Source: Rhodopirellula sp. P2
GTDB lineage: Bacteria > Planctomycetota > Planctomycetia > Pirellulales > Pirellulaceae
Direction: 5' to 3'
NCBI RefSeq assembly: GCF_028768465.1
Contig: NZ_CP118225.1
Coordinates: forward strand, 4,383,001-4,447,000
Length of the DNA: 64,000 nucleotides
A program made the position numbers and the translations under genes. This document shows positions 27,177 through 36,229 of the stretch, one piece after another (the stretch's first letter is position 1; every line of letters begins with the position of its first letter). The notes beneath the pieces were generated by a model. That model did no database searches. It was given only the letters and a program-made list of their open reading frames with translations, and was not told the origin of the DNA.

Positions 27177-27599
27177 TTACGACTTTTTAAGTTCGATGGT
27201 CACGCTATTTTCGCCTTCGTTGACGATTGCTTGAATATCCGTGCTGGCTTCATTCCAGTATTTCTCTGGAACTGATTCATCAATTTTGACGGCCTCTGGC
27301 GACCCCTCTTCCATCGGAACCGTTCGCGGCGCGAGGTACACGCTGTAAGTTCCGGTTGGAACTGGTTCCTTCAAAGCGAATTGGCCGCCGTCTTGAATGT
27401 CCGTTCCCGCCGCTTGTCCGGTCGTTGCATCCAAGAACATGACCGCAGCGTCGTCGTAAGGTTTGCCGTTGAGAGTGACGATTCCCTCGACCGTCCCTTC
27501 CGGAGGCGAATCGCTGCACCCGATCGAAATTGTTGTGAGGAATGCCAGGCCGGTGCAGAGCATGGTGGTTGGAAGGTTCATTGAGTTTGATCGTTTCAT
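27177..27599 (-). CDS. DUF1559-associated lipoprotein (transthyretin-like)
   Basis: The 140-residue product has a lipoprotein signal (TGLAFLTTISIGC). The mature part starts EGTVEGIVTLNGKPYDDAAV and continues GQFALKEPVPTGTYSVYLAP, a carboxypeptidase regulatory/transthyretin-like beta-sandwich. Such small lipoproteins are often next to DUF1559 genes in planctomycetes, as here, though 295 bases and a repeat copy lie between them. The role is unknown; it may decorate the surface with the DUF1559 protein. Confidence 0.82.
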   Translation of the reverse strand: MKRSNSMNLPTTMLCTGLAFLTTISIGCSDSPPEGTVEGIVTLNGKPYDDAAVMFLDATTGQAAGTDIQDGGQFALKEPVPTGTYSVYLAPRTVPMEEGSPEAVKIDESVPEKYWNEASTDIQAIVNEGENSVTIELKKS

Positions 27600-27636
27600 A
27601 GGAAGTGTTGACTACTCTTGGTGGATTGGTTGTGCC

Positions 27637-27761
27637 AAGCAGGTCGGCTGGAATGATCGGGCACAACCATGTGAGCCGTTTGGGCGTTCGCCTGGCCTGC
27701 GCGTGAAAACCGTGGCTAACGCCAACGGCTCACATACCCGATGACACCTGCGTACCTGCTT
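27637..27761. repeat. 125 bp palindromic element, copy 1
   Basis: The unit starts with AAGCAGGTCGGCTGGAATGA and ends with CGTACCTGCTT; AAGCAGGT and ACCTGCTT are inverted. Inside, TGTGAGCCGTT-TG-GGCGTT-C-GCC (from 27670) pairs with GGCTAACGCCAACGGCTCACA (to about 27734), making a large hairpin. Near-identical copies are at 44487-44609 and 63766-63890. It carries no gene and is probably a non-autonomous mobile or REP-like element. It lies between the small lipoprotein and the DUF1559 gene. Confidence 0.85.
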
Positions 27762-27894
27762 AGCGAAATTCGCGAAGTCGAACTGATTGCCTGGTTTGGG
27801 ACCGAAGGGCTCACGCCGCGCCACGGCGATTGGAACTGCCAAGGTGGCCCGTCCAATGTGTCCCGAAATCGACTGCATGCGGCTGACTGCCGAC

Positions 27895-28887
27895 TCACTG
27901 CGGAAGCGTGGTGATTTCACCGTCGTAGCGGCAGCACAGTTGCTTCAGCAGCATGAAGTCAATTGAATCCGTGATGAACTGAACGCTGGCGTCGCCCATG
28001 ACCACGTTGATGCCACCGGTGTGCATGGAATTGATCACGGTGTTGTTGCGGTACATTCGATCAGTGGCCCCAGTTTGCACGATCTGGGAGTTCGGAGCGA
28101 ATCGGACGCAGGTGGTCCCGGTTTGCCAGAGGTCCCAGCTGCTGGATCCATTCACGGGACGCGGGTGCCGTGAACCCATCCATCCACCGTAATAGTTGGA
28201 GGTTCGGTTGACTCCATCGACCCAGCCTGACTGTTCCGCGATCATGATCGCATTGGTGGTTCCATCGACGACATCTCGCATCTTGATTTTTCCGTTGGGG
28301 AACAGCATCCCGTTGTTGGAGGACCAGCCGTGACCAAGGTCTGCGGTCCCTTTGTTGGGATCACCACCAGGAACTGGTCGAGCGGCGCCTTGGATTCCAA
28401 CATATTGGACGTTCATAGCTCCTTCGGAGTTGTTGGAGACCGGAGCGTTCTCAAACATCTCGATCGCAGAGGACGGGCAAGCGTAGGTTGGGACGGCGAG
28501 ATACTTGAGAACTTCATTGCCCTTCAACGCGTCGGCACCCGCCGCACCCCCGGCCATGAAGTGGGACGAGTAGCTGAATTCGAGCTTCTCGTGAATGTTC
28601 CCTTGTTCAATGAAAGGCAACAGCAATGCTCGCCAATTGGATCCGCTGGCGGGCCAGGCTTCTCGAAGGTTGTAGGAACCCAGAGGGAAAGTGGACATGG
28701 TGTCGTGATAGTTGTGCATCGCAAGACCGAGTTGCTTCATGTTGTTGGAACAACTCATCCGTCGGGCTGCTTCTCGGGCTGATTGGACCGCTGGCAGCAA
28801 CAGCCCGACCAAGACTCCAATGATGGCAATGACAACCAGCAACTCGACCAAAGTGAATCCAGAGCGTTTCAATTTCTTCTGACTCAT
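27895..28887 (-). CDS. DUF1559 pilin-like protein
   Basis: From ATG 28887 the protein has 330 residues. The N-terminus is a type IV pilin/pseudopilin methylation signal: KKLKRSGFTLVELLVVIAII, with Phe at +1 and Glu at +5. It is followed by LPAVQSAREAARRMSCSNNM and NYHDTMSTFPLGSYN, diagnostic of DUF1559, the largest family in many planctomycetes. The end GINVVMGDASVQFITDSI matches the conserved tail. Such proteins are thought to be exported through a type II/IV pilus-like system to the cell surface. An upstream open frame to 29025 adds no family features. Confidence 0.93.
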   Translation of the reverse strand: MSQKKLKRSGFTLVELLVVIAIIGVLVGLLLPAVQSAREAARRMSCSNNMKQLGLAMHNYHDTMSTFPLGSYNLREAWPASGSNWRALLLPFIEQGNIHEKLEFSYSSHFMAGGAAGADALKGNEVLKYLAVPTYACPSSAIEMFENAPVSNNSEGAMNVQYVGIQGAARPVPGGDPNKGTADLGHGWSSNNGMLFPNGKIKMRDVVDGTTNAIMIAEQSGWVDGVNRTSNYYGGWMGSRHPRPVNGSSSWDLWQTGTTCVRFAPNSQIVQTGATDRMYRNNTVINSMHTGGINVVMGDASVQFITDSIDFMLLKQLCCRYDGEITTLPQ

Positions 28888-29490
28888 CGACAGGTCCCTA
28901 GGTGAGAGTTTCGAAAACGCGAGTGGGATCGAGGGATCGAAACATGGGGTGAAGAAGGGAAGAATGCTTCCCAAAAGTACGCGTCGTCGCATGAGTTCTG
29001 GTACCGGTTGGGGCGCCTCCGTCACTCACACGATGAAACGCTGATGGCAAAGGAAATGCCAACGCATGGGGGGCTGCGACGTTTTGGTTTTGGGGGGCGT
29101 TTTTCGGGGGCGACTCTTCCCGTCGTGGTGTGCAAGGTGGATGTGGCGGTCATTGGGGAGGTGCGGCGAAATCACCTGAATGCTTCCGAACGCAGCAGTC
29201 GTTGCCCATCAGATGCGCAGGTCCGCAAAGTGGGTGCGTGTTATTTGAGCGGCACCCGAAACGGGCGGATGCATGTGCACAGCGTGTGTCAGGCATTGGT
29301 TTGCGAGCGGGGGCAGACCGGTGGAATGGGCTGGCGAAGCAGGGAGCCAGCCGTTCATTCGCTAGAATCGTTACAGCCTGAACGCTTTGGCTGGTTGGGA
29401 GCAGTGAACTGAGGAATTTTTTGAGATTCCTTTGACGGCTTCGAAAAGTTTGGGTTTGCTGATGCTTGGCCGTGAAGCCAACTCTGGCTC
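28888..29490. other. 603-base spacer without a supported gene
   Basis: Frames exist in this stretch, for example a 134-residue one at 29008-29412, but they show no motif, signal peptide or ribosome binding site and have odd composition. I see no clear terminator, repeat or RNA fold. The stretch separates divergently transcribed genes (DUF1559 protein and M48-like protease), so both promoters should lie here. Confidence 0.5.
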
Positions 29491-30774
29491 GTGCTCAACG
29501 AACAAGGAATCAATTTGTCGTTTTACGTCTTTCTGCTGGTTTTGGTATCGCTTTGCTGTGGGTCGGCTCCCGGTTGGTCAGAGCCTTCGTTTCGGTCGGT
29601 GATTGCCAGTGTGGCGCTGGTCGCCGGATGGACGATCCTGTGTCACACCGCGGCCCGAATGATGGTGTTGCAGGTTCGTCGCGGGCACATGCGTCTGCGT
29701 GACGCGGCTCGGATGTTGGAAATTCAGCTGGACATCTTTCGGTGGCTCGGTTTGCCAGTTGTGTTGGTTTGCCTGGGGGCTTTTTCGCTAGCGGCTTGGA
29801 CGCGAGAGCAACCGGTACTGGAATCCAGCATGATGCTGCAGTCGATTGTGTTGCTGGCACCTGGAATCACGATTTTGCTGGCGACATGGTCCGCCGAACA
29901 TGTCTTTGGAGCCCGGTTGGGACTCACGGATTCAACGCTTCGAAATTACTTCGTGTCGCTTTGGTCGGGGCTTCGCGGCGGTCCTGTGTGGTTGATCATC
30001 CCGACGATGATGTTTCTGTTGCTGGGCGATTTGGTGGAATGGAGCCAGCCGATCGCGACTGGGAACGCGCTCGTCATTGGGATCGTCGTGGGCATTGCGG
30101 TGATTGCGTTCCTGTTGCCGTGGGTGGTTGCCCGAGTGATTCGGCAAGAACCGTTGTCCGACGAAGATCGCGAAACAATCAGCCTGTGGTTGGAACGTGT
30201 CAGTGTGCGAACCGGCGGATGGGGTGGCATGCGGATTGTGCGTTGGAACACGAACGGCCGCGTCTTCAACGCAATGGTCGCGGGGTTGTTTCGTCCAGGC
30301 CGTTTGCTGCTGTTGTCCGATCGTGTGCTCGACGAGTTGCCTCGCGGGCAAGTGTTGATGGTGGTGATGCACGAAGTCGCTCATGTGCGTCGTTGGCATG
30401 TGCCCATCCGAATGGCCGCGGTCGCACCGGCTTGGTTCGTTTCGATCTGGGTGGGATCCTTGTTCACCAACGAAGCTTGGGGAGCAACGGTTGGCGGTCT
30501 GGCTGGATTGTTGCTGACGGTGGGGACGCTGAGTGCGGTGGCGTATCTGACAGAATGGGATGCCGACGCGGTCGCTTGCAAGTTGGCAGTCAAAGCGGGT
30601 GGCCAGGCGGAAGGCATGCCGGCTACCGAAGCGGAAGCGGCGGGAATGATGGCCGCCGCGTTGGGGCGAGTCACAGCCGGCCATCCCGCGGCCCGCCGAG
30701 CGAGTTGGTTGCATCCAAGTTTGGCCATGCGTGTCAAGCGATTGGCCAAACCACCACGCATTCACCTGATTTGA
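29491..30774 (+). CDS. M48-like integral membrane metalloprotease
   Basis: The 427-residue protein has several membrane helices in its first 220 residues, then a cytosolic-type protease core. The zinc motif is MVVMHEVAHVRRWH (HExxH with HEVAH). The upstream VFNAMVAGLFRPGRLLLLSD and downstream TEWDADAVACKLA, where E or D is the third ligand, match the M48 (HtpX/BlaR-related) family. The GTG at 29491 is the likely start. It is probably a membrane quality-control or processing protease. Substrate unknown. Confidence 0.85.
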   Translation: MLNEQGINLSFYVFLLVLVSLCCGSAPGWSEPSFRSVIASVALVAGWTILCHTAARMMVLQVRRGHMRLRDAARMLEIQLDIFRWLGLPVVLVCLGAFSLAAWTREQPVLESSMMLQSIVLLAPGITILLATWSAEHVFGARLGLTDSTLRNYFVSLWSGLRGGPVWLIIPTMMFLLLGDLVEWSQPIATGNALVIGIVVGIAVIAFLLPWVVARVIRQEPLSDEDRETISLWLERVSVRTGGWGGMRIVRWNTNGRVFNAMVAGLFRPGRLLLLSDRVLDELPRGQVLMVVMHEVAHVRRWHVPIRMAAVAPAWFVSIWVGSLFTNEAWGATVGGLAGLLLTVGTLSAVAYLTEWDADAVACKLAVKAGGQAEGMPATEAEAAGMMAAALGRVTAGHPAARRASWLHPSLAMRVKRLAKPPRIHLI

Positions 30775-30879
30775 CCCAAGCGACGCAGCGACAATCAAAA
30801 GATGGGGAAGGACGATGGGAGGGGTTTGAGTTAGAATCGGCGTCCCCTCACACGTCCCCACCAATGAAGAGCTGTTTGC

Positions 30880-32934
30880 ATGCGTTCCCGCTATCTTCTG
30901 TGTTTGCTTGTTGGACTGATGGTTTTGTCCAATGGGTTCGCACCCGCCCCAGTCACGGCGGACACCCCACCTAGCCAACCGAACATCTTGTTCGTTCTCT
31001 ACGACGACCTTGGTTGGGGCGATCTGGGGTGTTATTACCAGAACGAATCCAAGCACGACCGGACGCATCAAACGCCCCACTGGGATGCGATGGCCGCCGA
31101 AGGCTTGCAGATGCGAAATCACTACTGCCCGGCTCCCGTGTGTGCTCCCAGTCGTGCGTCGTTGCTGACGGGGGTTCACCAAGGGCATGCCGCGGTTCGC
31201 GACAATCAGTTCGACAAGGCATTGCCGGATGTGCCGACGGTGGCGTCGGTTTTGAAAGACGCGGGCTACACGACTGCCTTGATCGGCAAGTACGGATTGC
31301 AGGGGGACGGCAACAACGCCCAGAGTTGGCCCGCGTATCCGACCAAACGTGGCTTTGATGAATTCTTTGGCTACGTTCGGCATCGCGACGGTCACAATCA
31401 CTATCCTGCTGACAAGTGGCCGCTTGCCAACAGTGAGGCGCACGCCAACCCGGTGGAACTCTGGCACAACGACGATGAAATTTCGTCTCAGCTGAAGGGC
31501 TGTTACACCGCCGATTTGTTCACCGCGAAAACAAAGCAGTTCTTGGTCGATCATCAATCCCAATCGGCGGACGAACCCTTTTTCGTGTTCTTGTCCTACG
31601 ACACGCCTCACGCCTCGATCCAGTACCCGGCGTCGCCCTATCCAGAAGGCCAGGGAGTCAACGGCGGCGTGCAGTGGCTCGGCGAGACCGATCGCATGAT
31701 CAACACGGTCGGGACGATCGACACTTACAAGCACCCGGATTACGCCAATCAAGGTTGGACGGATGCCGAGGTTCGATTTGCGACCAGCGTTCGTCGTCTC
31801 GATGATTTGATGGGCGACCTGCTGCAAACCCTTCGCGACCTGAAGATGGATGAGAACACGCTGGTGGTTCTTTCCAGTGACAACGGACCGCACAGTGAAT
31901 CGTACCTCCGCGACGTGAACTACAAACCAACCTCGTTTCAATCATACGGTCCCTTCGATGGGATGAAGCGTGATTGCTACGAAGGCGGGATCCGAGTTCC
32001 GACCATCGCGTGGTGGCCCGGAAAGATCTCACCAGGAGTGGATCGTAACCCGAGCCAGTTCCATGATTGGTTGACCACGTTCGCTGATTTGGCGGGAGCC
32101 ACGATTCCAGCACGAGCGGACGGTGTTTCGTTGGCACCGACGTTGTTGAAGAACGGCGAACAGGCTGCCCCGACGACTTACGTCGAGTATTTCAACGGAG
32201 GCAAAACGCCCGACTACAACGACTTCGAGCCCGCCCGACGCGGCGCTCGTCGAGGGCAAATGCAAGCGATCTTCTTGGAGGGGTACAAAGGCGTCCGGCA
32301 CAACATTCAGTCGCACTCGGATCCCTTCCAAATCTACGATGTGGCCAACGACCCCGGCGAAGCGAACAACTTGGCAGGAACCTCCGCAGAAATGGATGCG
32401 TTGCAACAACGAATGCATGACCGTGTTTTGCAGGTCCGCTCGATCAATGCGTCCGCTCCGCGTCCCTACGATCAGGCCCCGATCCCGGCGGATGATTCCT
32501 TGGATGCCGATGCTCCGATGGCCGTCAGTTATAGCCCCACTGAAACGGCGGTGGTCTCGCGTTTGAATGCCTCTGATTCGACCGTGGTCGACATCCAGAA
32601 ACTGGACGTCGACGAAGCGTTGCGAACCGCTGGCAAGGGAAACGTTCGCGTGCAATCGGTTTTGAATGTTGCCAAAACCGGACGCTATGAACTGCGATTG
32701 ACCGCGACCGGCGACGCGGTGCTGCGGTTGCATGATGCCGCTTTGATTGACACCACGGGCCAATCGAAAACCGAAGCGTCCGTCGAGGTCATTCTCGAAG
32801 CGGGGACGCACCCGGTTGACATGATCGTCCGTTTGGCGGGCAATGATTCGGTTCCGGCATTGGAACTGAATGAGCTGCCAGACGCTCCCCAGAAGTCACG
32901 CCAACCAGCAAAGAAGAAGAGGAACTCCAAATGA
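30880..32934 (+). CDS. exported sulfatase with C-terminal accessory domain
   Basis: The 684-residue protein has a signal peptide (LLCLLVGLMVLSNGFAPAPV) and a type I sulfatase core. Metal ligands start in ILFVLYDDLGWGDLGCY; the formylglycine site is VCAPSRASLLTG, with Cys near residue 88 to be oxidised by a maturase. Later motifs include LVVLSSDNGPH and EGGIRVPTIAWWPGK. The last 230 residues form an extra beta-rich part (GRYELRLTATGDAVLRLHDA). It hydrolyses sulfate esters, probably of marine polysaccharides. Its ATGA end overlaps the next start, coupling it to a reductase. No sulfatase-maturing enzyme is seen. Confidence 0.92.
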   Translation: MRSRYLLCLLVGLMVLSNGFAPAPVTADTPPSQPNILFVLYDDLGWGDLGCYYQNESKHDRTHQTPHWDAMAAEGLQMRNHYCPAPVCAPSRASLLTGVHQGHAAVRDNQFDKALPDVPTVASVLKDAGYTTALIGKYGLQGDGNNAQSWPAYPTKRGFDEFFGYVRHRDGHNHYPADKWPLANSEAHANPVELWHNDDEISSQLKGCYTADLFTAKTKQFLVDHQSQSADEPFFVFLSYDTPHASIQYPASPYPEGQGVNGGVQWLGETDRMINTVGTIDTYKHPDYANQGWTDAEVRFATSVRRLDDLMGDLLQTLRDLKMDENTLVVLSSDNGPHSESYLRDVNYKPTSFQSYGPFDGMKRDCYEGGIRVPTIAWWPGKISPGVDRNPSQFHDWLTTFADLAGATIPARADGVSLAPTLLKNGEQAAPTTYVEYFNGGKTPDYNDFEPARRGARRGQMQAIFLEGYKGVRHNIQSHSDPFQIYDVANDPGEANNLAGTSAEMDALQQRMHDRVLQVRSINASAPRPYDQAPIPADDSLDADAPMAVSYSPTETAVVSRLNASDSTVVDIQKLDVDEALRTAGKGNVRVQSVLNVAKTGRYELRLTATGDAVLRLHDAALIDTTGQSKTEASVEVILEAGTHPVDMIVRLAGNDSVPALELNELPDAPQKSRQPAKKKRNSK

Positions 32935-33893
32935 ATGCTCCCGCCGAACCGCTTCGCTATGCAATTCTTGGAAGTGGTGCGGTCGGCGGGCTGTATGGAG
33001 CCATGTTGGCGAAATCCGGATGCGACGTTCATTTTCTGTTGCATTCGGATTTTGACCACGTTCGCAAAAATGGATTGCGAATTGACAGCGTGCAGGGAGA
33101 CTTTGTCTTGGAATCGCCGCAGATTTACCAGTCGGTGGAATCGATGCCGAAGTGCGATGTGGTGATCGTGGCACTCAAGTCCACTCGCAACGCGTTGCTG
33201 GATGAGTGGTTGCCGCAGGTCACGGCCGAGGATGGCGTCGTGCTGACGTTGCAAAATGGATTGAACGTCGAGGCCGATGTTCGCAGGACCATCCCTGCGG
33301 GGCACGTGCTGGGCGGATGCTGTTTTCTGTGCAGCAACAAGGTGGGTCCGGGGCACATCCATCACCTGGACTACGGCCGAATCGCATTTGGTGCCTACCA
33401 AGAACCGGGCGAGGATCATTCCTGGGCGGAGACCGCCGGGCACCGGATCGAAGCAGACATGAAGTCAGCGGGCATCGATGCCAATTGGAGCGATGATCTG
33501 GCCAAGACTCGTTGGCGAAAGCTGATGTGGAACATCCCGTTCAATGGATTGTCAGTGGTCTTGGATGCGTCAACGGACCGGATCATTGGATCGCAGCCGG
33601 GCCGCGAATTGGCCATGCAGTTGATCTCGGAAGTTCACGCCGGTGCGGCAGCCTGTGGTGTTGAGATCGACGCGAAAGCGATCCGGGCGACGATGGAGCA
33701 CACCGAGACCATGGTTCCCTACGACAGCAGCATGCGATTGGATTTCCTCGCCAAACGCCCGATGGAAGTGGAAGCGATCTTTGGAAATCCACTGCGGGCG
33801 ATCGGCGATCAAGCCAGCCAGATCGCCCCTTCGATTTCGATGCTGTATCAGCAACTCGCTTTTTTCAACGAAGCGATCTGCCAAGACGCGTGA
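32931..33893 (+). CDS. 2-dehydropantoate 2-reductase-like (PanE family)
   Basis: The 320-residue protein opens with RYAILGSGAVGGLYGAMLAK, the GxGxxG NADPH site of ApbA/PanE. It continues VVIVALKSTRNALL, then LTLQNGLNVEADV, and the catalytic/substrate region KLMWNIPFNGLSVVLDAST with the conserved Asn. The C-terminal helix bundle ends in the usual place, near NPLRAIGDQA. Reaction expected: ketopantoate to pantoate in CoA synthesis, but close homologues act on other 2-keto acids. Coupling to a sulfatase is unusual for a housekeeping panE and may hint at another substrate. Confidence 0.87.
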   Translation: MNAPAEPLRYAILGSGAVGGLYGAMLAKSGCDVHFLLHSDFDHVRKNGLRIDSVQGDFVLESPQIYQSVESMPKCDVVIVALKSTRNALLDEWLPQVTAEDGVVLTLQNGLNVEADVRRTIPAGHVLGGCCFLCSNKVGPGHIHHLDYGRIAFGAYQEPGEDHSWAETAGHRIEADMKSAGIDANWSDDLAKTRWRKLMWNIPFNGLSVVLDASTDRIIGSQPGRELAMQLISEVHAGAAACGVEIDAKAIRATMEHTETMVPYDSSMRLDFLAKRPMEVEAIFGNPLRAIGDQASQIAPSISMLYQQLAFFNEAICQDA

Positions 33894-33977
33894 GCGTTCC
33901 GCACGAGCCCCGGTTCTGTGCGGTAACCGGGGCAAACGCCAAACGGCTCTCATCCCCGAAGACTCTTGCCCACCTGT
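33894..33977. repeat. palindromic repeat between convergent genes
   Basis: GCCCCGGTT (33907-33915) and AACCGGGGC (33925-33933) form a nine-base-pair stem. The following AAACGCCAAACGGCTCTCAT resembles the right arm of the 125 bp element family. No T-run follows. It lies between the reductase gene and tex, which run towards each other, and could act as a roadblock, but I do not call it a terminator. Confidence 0.5.
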
Positions 33978-36113
33978 TTAACCGAGAGCCTTCTTGGAGA
34001 CGGCAATGCGTTTTCGGTCGAGGTCGATCTCAAGCACTTTGACTTTGACCACGTCGCCGACGGAAACCACCTCGGATGGGTCGCTGACAAATTGGTTGGA
34101 TAGTTGAGAAACGTGAATCAAACCGTCTTGATGGACGCCCAGGTCAATGAAGGCACCAAAGTGGGTGACGTTGGTGATCACGCCTTCCAGGACCATTCCC
34201 TGACGCAGGTCCTCCATGGACTGAACCGAGTCATCGAACTGGGCAACTTTGAATTCGCTGCGTGGGTCGCGTCCCGGTTTGCCCAGTTCCGCGATGATGT
34301 CGCGAATGGTGGGGATTCCAAACCGGTCATCCACAAAGGATTCCGGTTGCAGTTTTTGGCTCAGTGTCGCGTTGCCGACCAAGGTTTTGACGTCGGCTTT
34401 GAGTTCCTTCGCCATGCGGCTGACCAGCGAGTAGCTTTCGGGGTGCACGGCGGAGTTGTCGAGTGGTTCATCGCCACCGCGGATGCGTAGAAAACCGGCG
34501 GCTTGCTCAAACGCCTTCTTGCCGAGTTTCGGAACCTTGGTCAATTCTTTCCGGCTTCCGAAACGACCGTTGGTGTCTCGATACTGAACGATGTTCTCGG
34601 CCAGTTTCGGACCGATCCCTGCGACACGTGAAAGCAACGGCACACTGGCCATGTTCAAGTCCACTCCGACATGGTTGACGCAACTTTCGACGGTCCGGTC
34701 GAGGCACTTGCGGAGGAGAGGCTGGTTGACGTCGTGCTGGTACTGACCCACACCGATTGATTTCGGGTCGGTCTTGACCAATTCCGCGAGTGGATCTTGC
34801 AGACGCCGTGCGATGCTGATGGCACCCCGAACGGTGACGTCCAAATCGGGGAACTCTTTTCCTGCCAATTCGCTGGCCGAATAGATCGACGCGCCTGATT
34901 CGCTAACCATCACTTTGGTGACGTCCAGTTGATTGTCGCGAATCAGTTCGCCGACGAAGGCATCGGTTTCGCGCGACGCGGTGCCGTTGCCGATGGCGAT
35001 CAATTCAACATGGTGTTTTTGGATGAGCGACAACAACTGTTTCGATGCACCAGCGGTGTCGGATTTGGGCGGCGTGGGGTAGATCGTCGTGTTGGCCAAG
35101 AATTTGCCGGTGCCATCGACCACAGCGACTTTGCAGCCTGTGCGAAATCCAGGGTCGATTCCGATCGTCACCCGTGGACCGCCGGGTGGTGACATCAACA
35201 GTTCGTGCAAGTTCTTGCCAAACACACCGATGGCGTCCTCATCGGCCTTTTCTTTCAGCATTTGAAGCACGGTGGATTGCGTGGCAGGTTGTAGCAAACG
35301 TTGAAAGCAATCTTCGGCGGCGGATTCCAGTTCTTTTGCGAACTCAAAGGAGCGGTTGCGAATGAAGGTCGATTGAATGTGCGAGATCGCTCGGTCTTCT
35401 TCCATTTGCAATCCGACTCGCAAGACCCCTTCTGCTTCGCCACGCAGCATGGCGAGCAGTCGGTGACCGGGAATCCGCGCGGCCGGCTCGGCACGATCCA
35501 GGTAGGCCTCGTATTTATCGGCCTGGTCCTTCTTGCCGCGTTTGACGGCGGAGGTGATCTTCCCGAACTTGGTTCCCTTTTCGACCATCCACTCGCGAAC
35601 CGGCGCGTCCTCACTCCATTGTTCCGCAATGATGTCCAGCGCGCCTGCCAGGGCTGCATCGCCATCCGTGACTTCCAGGTCGGGGTTGACGAAGCCCGCG
35701 AGGGTTTGCTGCTTGGATTGAGGCAGCTTGGTTTGTTTTAGCAGCAGATCCGCCAGCGGCTGCAGTCCTTTTTCACGCGCGATGGTGGCTCGTGTGCGGC
35801 GTTTGGGTTTGTAGGGCAGGTACAGAGCTTCCAGTGTTCGCAAATCGTTGCAGGCTTCGATTTGCTTTCGCAGGTCCGCGGTCAGGGCGCCTTGTTCTTC
35901 GATCGTTTTCAAGACCGTGGTTTTCCGAGCCTGCAACGCGTTGTGCTTTTCGAGCGCGTCCTCGATCGCACGCAGCGCGATTTCGTCCAGTCCCCCGGTG
36001 GCTTCTTTGCGGTACCGAGCGATGAAGGGAATCGTGTTGCCGGCTTCGAGCAGTTCGATGACCGCGGCGACTTGTTTCTCAGGAAGATTCAGTTCTCGAG
36101 CGATGATTTGCAT
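33978..36113 (-). CDS. tex: Tex-family RNA-binding transcription accessory protein
   Basis: The 711-residue protein has the Tex layout: N-terminal helix-turn-helix part (IIARELNLPEKQVAAVIELL, GNTIPFIARYRKEATGGLDE), the YqgF/RuvX-like domain (GPRVTIGIDPGFRTGCKVAV), HhH motifs (LLSRVAGIGPKLAENIVQYR, FGSRKELTKVPKLGKKAFEQ) and a C-terminal S1 domain (VLEGVITNVTHFGAFIDLGV). Tex proteins interact with transcription and RNA turnover. It is somewhat shorter than E. coli YhgF (about 770) because it lacks the long C-terminal extension. ATG 36113 is the first usable start. Confidence 0.95.
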   Translation of the reverse strand: MQIIARELNLPEKQVAAVIELLEAGNTIPFIARYRKEATGGLDEIALRAIEDALEKHNALQARKTTVLKTIEEQGALTADLRKQIEACNDLRTLEALYLPYKPKRRTRATIAREKGLQPLADLLLKQTKLPQSKQQTLAGFVNPDLEVTDGDAALAGALDIIAEQWSEDAPVREWMVEKGTKFGKITSAVKRGKKDQADKYEAYLDRAEPAARIPGHRLLAMLRGEAEGVLRVGLQMEEDRAISHIQSTFIRNRSFEFAKELESAAEDCFQRLLQPATQSTVLQMLKEKADEDAIGVFGKNLHELLMSPPGGPRVTIGIDPGFRTGCKVAVVDGTGKFLANTTIYPTPPKSDTAGASKQLLSLIQKHHVELIAIGNGTASRETDAFVGELIRDNQLDVTKVMVSESGASIYSASELAGKEFPDLDVTVRGAISIARRLQDPLAELVKTDPKSIGVGQYQHDVNQPLLRKCLDRTVESCVNHVGVDLNMASVPLLSRVAGIGPKLAENIVQYRDTNGRFGSRKELTKVPKLGKKAFEQAAGFLRIRGGDEPLDNSAVHPESYSLVSRMAKELKADVKTLVGNATLSQKLQPESFVDDRFGIPTIRDIIAELGKPGRDPRSEFKVAQFDDSVQSMEDLRQGMVLEGVITNVTHFGAFIDLGVHQDGLIHVSQLSNQFVSDPSEVVSVGDVVKVKVLEIDLDRKRIAVSKKALG

Positions 36114-36229
36114 GGGACGGATGGTCTGAGCTGCGACAGGAAACGAAGGGCAGGGACTGATTCAGGAATTGGTCTCCGGAGGTCAGGCCCCGGAGAAAGG
36201 ATCGCGAACGACCCGATCGGCATTGATAG

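Noticed and set aside
29008-29412. 134-residue plus-strand frame in the spacer before the M48-like protease
   Set aside because: Composition unlike the neighbours and no start signal or domain.
29932-31941. 669-residue minus-strand frame opposite the M48-like protease and sulfatase
   Set aside because: It spans two well-supported plus-strand genes and their spacer, has no domain or signal, and its composition is that of reversed codons.
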